A DNA stretch of 64,000 nucleotides. It comes from Rudanella paleaurantiibacter (GTDB lineage: Bacteria; Bacteroidota; Bacteroidia; Cytophagales; Spirosomataceae). The stretch covers positions 558,001-622,000 of the forward strand of contig NZ_WELI01000002.1 of NCBI RefSeq assembly GCF_009184635.1, written 5' to 3'. Positions 60,850-64,000 of the stretch are shown in pieces (position 1 is the stretch's first letter; every line of letters begins with the position of its first letter). Position numbers and translations under genes: made by a program. The notes below the pieces were generated by a model that saw only the letters and a list, made by a program, of their open reading frames with translations, did not search any database and was not told the DNA's origin.

Positions 60850-60867
60850 TTACAGCCAAACCGGCAT
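60850..60867 (-). other. Possible 5-codon leader frame between riboswitch and receptor gene
   Basis: On the minus strand GGAGGA (60876-60871) precedes ATG CCG GTT TGG CTG TAA (60867-60850), encoding MPVWL. Shine-Dalgarno-like sites are uncommon in this window. It lies about 36 bases downstream of the riboswitch B12 box. Could be a regulatory leader or chance. Confidence 0.25.
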
Positions 60868-60902
60868 CTTTCCTCCGAAAATGCGGCCAATAGTCGGCTT
60901 GC

Positions 60903-61083
60903 GGCAGGTCTCCTGGCTTGTTTCCAGATGGTTCGGGCCTTCCCATGCCGCCGAAGCGGCACAGTGGCAAAGCAGGTTAGAACCATCTGCTTCATGAAAC
61001 TTACAGTTGCGGGGACAGCTCCGGCTCCTCACCGGTATTCCCTATTAAGCCTTGAAAGCCACCGTGAAATGGCATCAGGCACC
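60903..61083 (-). promoter_or_regulatory. Cobalamin (adenosylcobalamin) riboswitch
   Basis: Read on the minus strand: GGTGCCTGATGCC and CACGGTGGC, the conserved TTAATAGGGAATACCGGTG and GAGCCGGAGCTGTCCCCGCA stretches, a variable hairpin GCCGCTTCGGCGGC, and the B12 box AAGCCAGGAGACCTGCC at 60919-60903. These are the hallmarks of the Cobalamin family. It lies 165 bases before the receptor ATG and should shut off receptor and BtuG-like genes when B12 is plentiful. Confidence 0.95.
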
Positions 61084-61197
61084 GTAAACTGGGGGCAAAG
61101 ATAGAAAAAGGATTCTGGTTTGGTGCCCCCCAACGTCTAAATCAAGCGAGCGGTCAACGCCCCATTTGTGAAGGGGGTACGCACCACATACCCGGCA

Positions 61198-61368
61198 AAT
61201 GATGCGGGTGCAGGACAAGTTTATTTTTTTCGACAGGATTACAGGATATACAGGATTTTCTTCCATAAAAATAATCCTGTATATCCTGTAATCCTCCGGG
61301 CCGCCGGGCGGTCGAAGAAAGCTTTCATCGGGCTTATCACAAAGAACTTGTCCTACACCCAATGATGC
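61198..61368. mobile_element. MITE-like element, copy 2, with 8-bp target duplication
   Basis: Element 61206-61360, terminal inverted repeats GGGTGCAGGACAAGTT and AACTTGTCCTACACCC (16 bp, one mismatch). Direct flanking repeats AATGATGC at 61198-61205 and 61361-61368 abut both ends. The inner palindrome (GGATTACAGGATATACAGGAT) is as in copy 1, but the GC-rich block now sits on the right shoulder (CCGGGCCGCCGGGCGGTC). No coding capacity. It lies between the riboswitch and the SDR promoter. The rest of this gap, 61084-61197, has no recognisable feature. Confidence 0.9.
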
Positions 61369-61376
61369 ACAAGCCC

Positions 61377-61384
61377 TATTTTTG
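61377..61384 (+). promoter_or_regulatory. Predicted -7 box of SDR gene
   Basis: TATTTTTG fits TAnnTTTG, 19 bases before the ATG at 61404, and lies only 9 bases after the MITE target duplication. Hence the MITE may have replaced or altered the upstream part of this promoter. Confidence 0.45.
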
Positions 61385-61403
61385 ACCCTAAAATCGCTAT
61401 AAC

Positions 61404-62180
61404 ATGAACGCACTCTCCACCTTGTGGACACTTCAGCATACGCACGCCTTAGTGACGGGCGGCACCAAGGGCATTGGCGAGGCTGTGGTCCGGCAACTCC
61501 TTGACCTCGGCGCGGCCGTTTTCATTGTCGCCCGCGACGCCGACCGGCTGGCCGAAGGGCTAACTGAATACCGGCAGCAAGGCTATACGGTAGACGGGCT
61601 GGCGGCCGATGTGAGCGAGCCGGGTGTGGCCCAGACCGTGCTCGAAGCCGTTACCCAACGCTGGGGCAAGCTCGACATATTGGTCAACAATGCCGGTACC
61701 AACATCCGAAAAGCCACCGCCGAATACACCCCGACCGAATACGATCAGGTGATGAACACCAACCTCCGGTCGGCCTACGAAATGTGTCAGGCGGCTTACC
61801 CGCTGCTGAAAGCCTCGGGGCGCGGGGCCATTGTGAACATCTCGTCGGTATCAGGGCTTACCCACACGAGCAGCGGGTCGTTATACGGCATGAGCAAAGG
61901 CGCTATGAATCAACTCACGCGTAACCTCGCCGTAGAATGGGCACCCGACGGCATTCGGGTCAATGCCGTAGCGCCCTGGTACATTCGGACTCCACTGGCC
62001 GGACCTGTGCTGGACAACCCCGAAAAGCTGGGTCGGATTCTGCAACGCACGCCCATGAACCGGGTTGGCGAGCCACACGAAATAGCCTCAGCCGTGGCCT
62101 TCCTGTCTATGCCTGCCTCCAGCTACGTAACCGGGCAAACACTGGCCGTGGACGGGGGAATTTTGGCCTGGGGATTCTAA
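61404..62180 (+). CDS. SDR family oxidoreductase (tropinone-reductase-like)
   Basis: 258 residues. NAD(P)-binding [18 protein letters not shown], the NAG motif [11 protein letters not shown], catalytic Ser in [17 protein letters not shown] and [11 protein letters not shown] (YxxxK), and [19 protein letters not shown] with C-terminal [13 protein letters not shown]. Classical SDR; resembles tropinone reductase or ketoreductases. Substrate unknown. The FAD monooxygenase gene follows 83 bp later. Confidence 0.95.
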   Translation: MNALSTLWTLQHTHALVTGGTKGIGEAVVRQLLDLGAAVFIVARDADRLAEGLTEYRQQGYTVDGLAADVSEPGVAQTVLEAVTQRWGKLDILVNNAGTNIRKATAEYTPTEYDQVMNTNLRSAYEMCQAAYPLLKASGRGAIVNISSVSGLTHTSSGSLYGMSKGAMNQLTRNLAVEWAPDGIRVNAVAPWYIRTPLAGPVLDNPEKLGRILQRTPMNRVGEPHEIASAVAFLSMPASSYVTGQTLAVDGGILAWGF

Positions 62181-62263
62181 CCGTTTCGGCAAACGGCAGG
62201 CTCTAAGTGAGATTCGCGCCGTAACGGCCTTACTAAAGGCATCACCCCACCTGAAGTTTACGT

Positions 62264-63565
62264 ATGGAAACACCCTCGGTTTGCATCATCGGCGCTGGGT
62301 CATCAGGCATTGTAGCCGCTAAAACGCTCCATGAGCACGGCATTCGTTTCGATTGTTTCGAGAAGGGGTCGGCTGTTGGGGGCAACTGGCGGTACAATAA
62401 CGACAACGGCATGTCGTCGGCGTACCGGTCACTGCATATCAATACGAACCGCGACATCATGGCCTACTCCGACTACCCGATGCCGCGCGATTACCCCATG
62501 TTTCCGCACCATAGCCAGATTATCCGGTACTTCGACAGCTACGTCGATCATTTCGGAATCCGGCCCTTTATCCAGTTTAAGACCTCGGTAGAGCGGGTAT
62601 GGCCGGCCGACGGGGGCTATTGGGTACAAACCGAATCGGGTGGGGCTCGGCAAACCCGCTGGTACCCACACGTGATTGTGGCCAACGGGCACCACTGGCA
62701 TCCGCGCTACCCAACCCCACCGTTTCCGGGTACGTTTACGGGCGAAACCCTGCACTCGCACGATTACAAAACACCGGATCAGATAGCGGGCCGTAAGCTG
62801 CTGATTGTGGGCATTGGGAATTCGGCGGTCGATATTGCCTGCGAAGCCGCCCGGCAATACAACGAACCCGTGACCATCTCGACCCGCAGCGGGGCCTACA
62901 TTCTGCCCAACTGGCTGCTGGGCCGACCGTTCGACTCGCTGGCGAACCCGCTCACGTCGCGGTTGCCGCTGAGCCTGCAACGGTTACTGCTCCGGGCATC
63001 GTTGCTACTGGCACGGGGCCGTCAGTCGGCCTACGGAGTACCAGTACCCAATCGCCCGCTCCTGAGCGAGCACCCTACCATTTCGCAAGACTTACTGAAC
63101 GTAAGTGGCCGGGGCCTTGTTCGATTTAAACCCGACATTCGGGCGTTTTCGGGGCATGAGGTAACCTTTACCGATGGCTCCCGCGACACCTTCGACATGC
63201 TCATTTACGCCACTGGGTATCAGGTTTCGTTTCCGTTTTTCGACTCGGACTTTATATCCGCCGGAGACACCAACAATTTGCAGCTTTACCACCGGGTTAT
63301 TCACCCCGACCACCCCGGTCTGTATTTTCTGGGCCTGATTCAACCCTTAGGAGCTATCATGCCACTGGCCGAATTACAGGCCCAATGGATTGCCCGTTTG
63401 CTAACCGGCCACTGTAGTCTACCCAACCGGGCCGAGATGCTTCGTTCTATTCAGGAACAGGCTAACCGGAATAGCCGCCGGTACAAGCCGTCGGCACGGC
63501 ACACGTTACAGGTTGACTTTTATCCGTACAAACGGCTACTTGAGCGCGCCATGCAAACCCGCTGA
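62264..63565 (+). CDS. Flavin-containing monooxygenase-like oxidoreductase
   Basis: 433 residues. FAD motif VCIIGAGSSGIVAAKTLHEHGIRFDCFEKGSAVGGNWRY; the FMO-type fingerprint HSHDYKTP; the NADPH motif LLIVGIGNSAVDIACEAAR; DMLIYATGYQVSFPF at the C-terminal half. This layout matches flavin monooxygenases and Baeyer-Villiger relatives. Substrate unknown. Co-oriented with the SDR gene, so they may act in one pathway, perhaps oxidation of an exogenous or secondary compound. Confidence 0.94.
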   Translation: METPSVCIIGAGSSGIVAAKTLHEHGIRFDCFEKGSAVGGNWRYNNDNGMSSAYRSLHINTNRDIMAYSDYPMPRDYPMFPHHSQIIRYFDSYVDHFGIRPFIQFKTSVERVWPADGGYWVQTESGGARQTRWYPHVIVANGHHWHPRYPTPPFPGTFTGETLHSHDYKTPDQIAGRKLLIVGIGNSAVDIACEAARQYNEPVTISTRSGAYILPNWLLGRPFDSLANPLTSRLPLSLQRLLLRASLLLARGRQSAYGVPVPNRPLLSEHPTISQDLLNVSGRGLVRFKPDIRAFSGHEVTFTDGSRDTFDMLIYATGYQVSFPFFDSDFISAGDTNNLQLYHRVIHPDHPGLYFLGLIQPLGAIMPLAELQAQWIARLLTGHCSLPNRAEMLRSIQEQANRNSRRYKPSARHTLQVDFYPYKRLLERAMQTR

Positions 63566-63792
63566 GCGCAGTCAGTGCACATCGGCCTGCATTAAAATAT
63601 AGTAAAAGCAGGTTACTAAAACCCGTTTAAACGGAAAACAAAAGCGTGGTAACGAAAAACTTGGCCCGAATAGTATATGAAAAGTTGCCATAAACTAAAC
63701 CACACGCTAACTTGCCCGATTGAAACGGTAAGTCAAGTTCAGTAATAGTTGCCGCTCAACTATAACTCTTAATCCACAAGTACCGTAACGCA

Positions 63793-64000
63793 ATGATTTC
63801 TAAAAAAGCTAAGTATGCCATAAAGGCCTTGAAGGTCTTGACGGAGGAATACGGGAAAGGCCCCGTACTCATTTCTTACATCTCAGCCAAAGAGAATATT
63901 CCGAAGAAATTTCTGGAGGCCATTCTGCTCGAACTCCGTAACCACGGGATTCTTCAAAGCCAGAAAGGTAAAGGCGGAGGGTATCTGCTTCGGGTTGATC
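63793..64000 (+). CDS. Rrf2 family transcriptional regulator, N-terminal part
   Basis: Open from ATG 63793 to the window edge, 69 complete codons: MISKKAKYAIKALKVLTEEYG and ISAKENIPKKFLEAILLELRNHGILQSQKGKGGGYLL. This is the winged-helix DNA-binding part of Rrf2 proteins (IscR, NsrR, CymR-like). The cysteines for an iron-sulfur cluster, if present, would come later and are outside the window. Upstream 63566-63792 shows no clear motif. Confidence 0.9.
   Translation, partial: MISKKAKYAIKALKVLTEEYGKGPVLISYISAKENIPKKFLEAILLELRNHGILQSQKGKGGGYLLRVD

Noticed and set aside
60779-60970. 63-codon frame in the leader of the B12 receptor
   Set aside because: It lies within the riboswitch aptamer and its expression platform; the sequence is explained by RNA structure.

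Overview
The window is a chromosomal segment of a Bacteroidota bacterium, most likely order Cytophagales, family Spirosomaceae (Spirosoma/Rudanella/Fibrella-like). This placement is inferred from gene content and style. GC is about 55%, genes mostly lack Shine-Dalgarno sites, several have -7 boxes of the TAnnTTTG type, and there is a MoxR/DUF58/SpoIIM/DUF4129/DUF4350 cluster, a BtuB-BtuG type vitamin B12 uptake pair and many long intergenic hairpins. No tRNA, rRNA or CRISPR was seen. No intact transposase or prophage was seen. About 60 protein genes are supported; the first (PhyH dioxygenase) and last (Rrf2 regulator) run off the window.

Layout. 1-4.6 kb: PhyH dioxygenase divergent from an AraC regulator, then glyA, tatC and a small protein. 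4.6-15 kb: a ten-gene minus-strand cluster (SpoIIM-like, membrane protein, DUF4129, DUF4350, MoxR ATPase, two secreted proteins, DUF58, GNAT, M20 peptidase) ending at a strong terminator. 15-21 kb: pyk, core MetE-like enzyme, GNAT, SnoaL-like protein, SIS protein and ROK kinase. 21-29 kb: M16 peptidase, SSS symporter, an AT-rich two-gene island, MFS transporter, cytoplasmic-type trehalase and TPMT-like methyltransferase. 29-41.5 kb: sucA-sucB, S41 peptidase lipoprotein, GGCT-like protein, an unassigned 486-residue protein, HdeD-like protein, a cystathionine synthase/lyase, a ParE-type toxin pair and recF. 41.6-47 kb: pdhA, TPR protein, ribH, lysC, serS. 47-51.4 kb: a MurG-like glycosyltransferase with a PlcP/LpxH-like phosphoesterase, a NeuD-like acetyltransferase and GDP-fucose synthase. 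51.5-57.6 kb: MORN/YwqK-like protein, two acidic disordered proteins, MeaB, a PLP decarboxylase and a GT4 glycosyltransferase. 57.6-64 kb: BtuG-like lipoprotein and BtuB-like receptor behind a cobalamin riboswitch, a MITE, an SDR, an FAD monooxygenase and Rrf2.

The most notable signals are non-coding. (1) At least nine intergenic hairpins of 16-39 bp stem differ in sequence but share one design: arms made of degenerate short words. One is flanked by a 10-bp direct repeat and another by a 6-bp repeat, which looks like insertion. (2) Two copies of a ~155-bp MITE-like element occur; one has a clean 8-bp target duplication, and the two differ by a swap of a GC-rich block between the arms of an inner palindrome. 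(3) Four tandem 11-bp repeats lie just upstream of a -7 box in front of the phosphoesterase-glycosyltransferase pair. This resembles a Pho box and suggests a phosphate-starvation lipid-remodelling operon.
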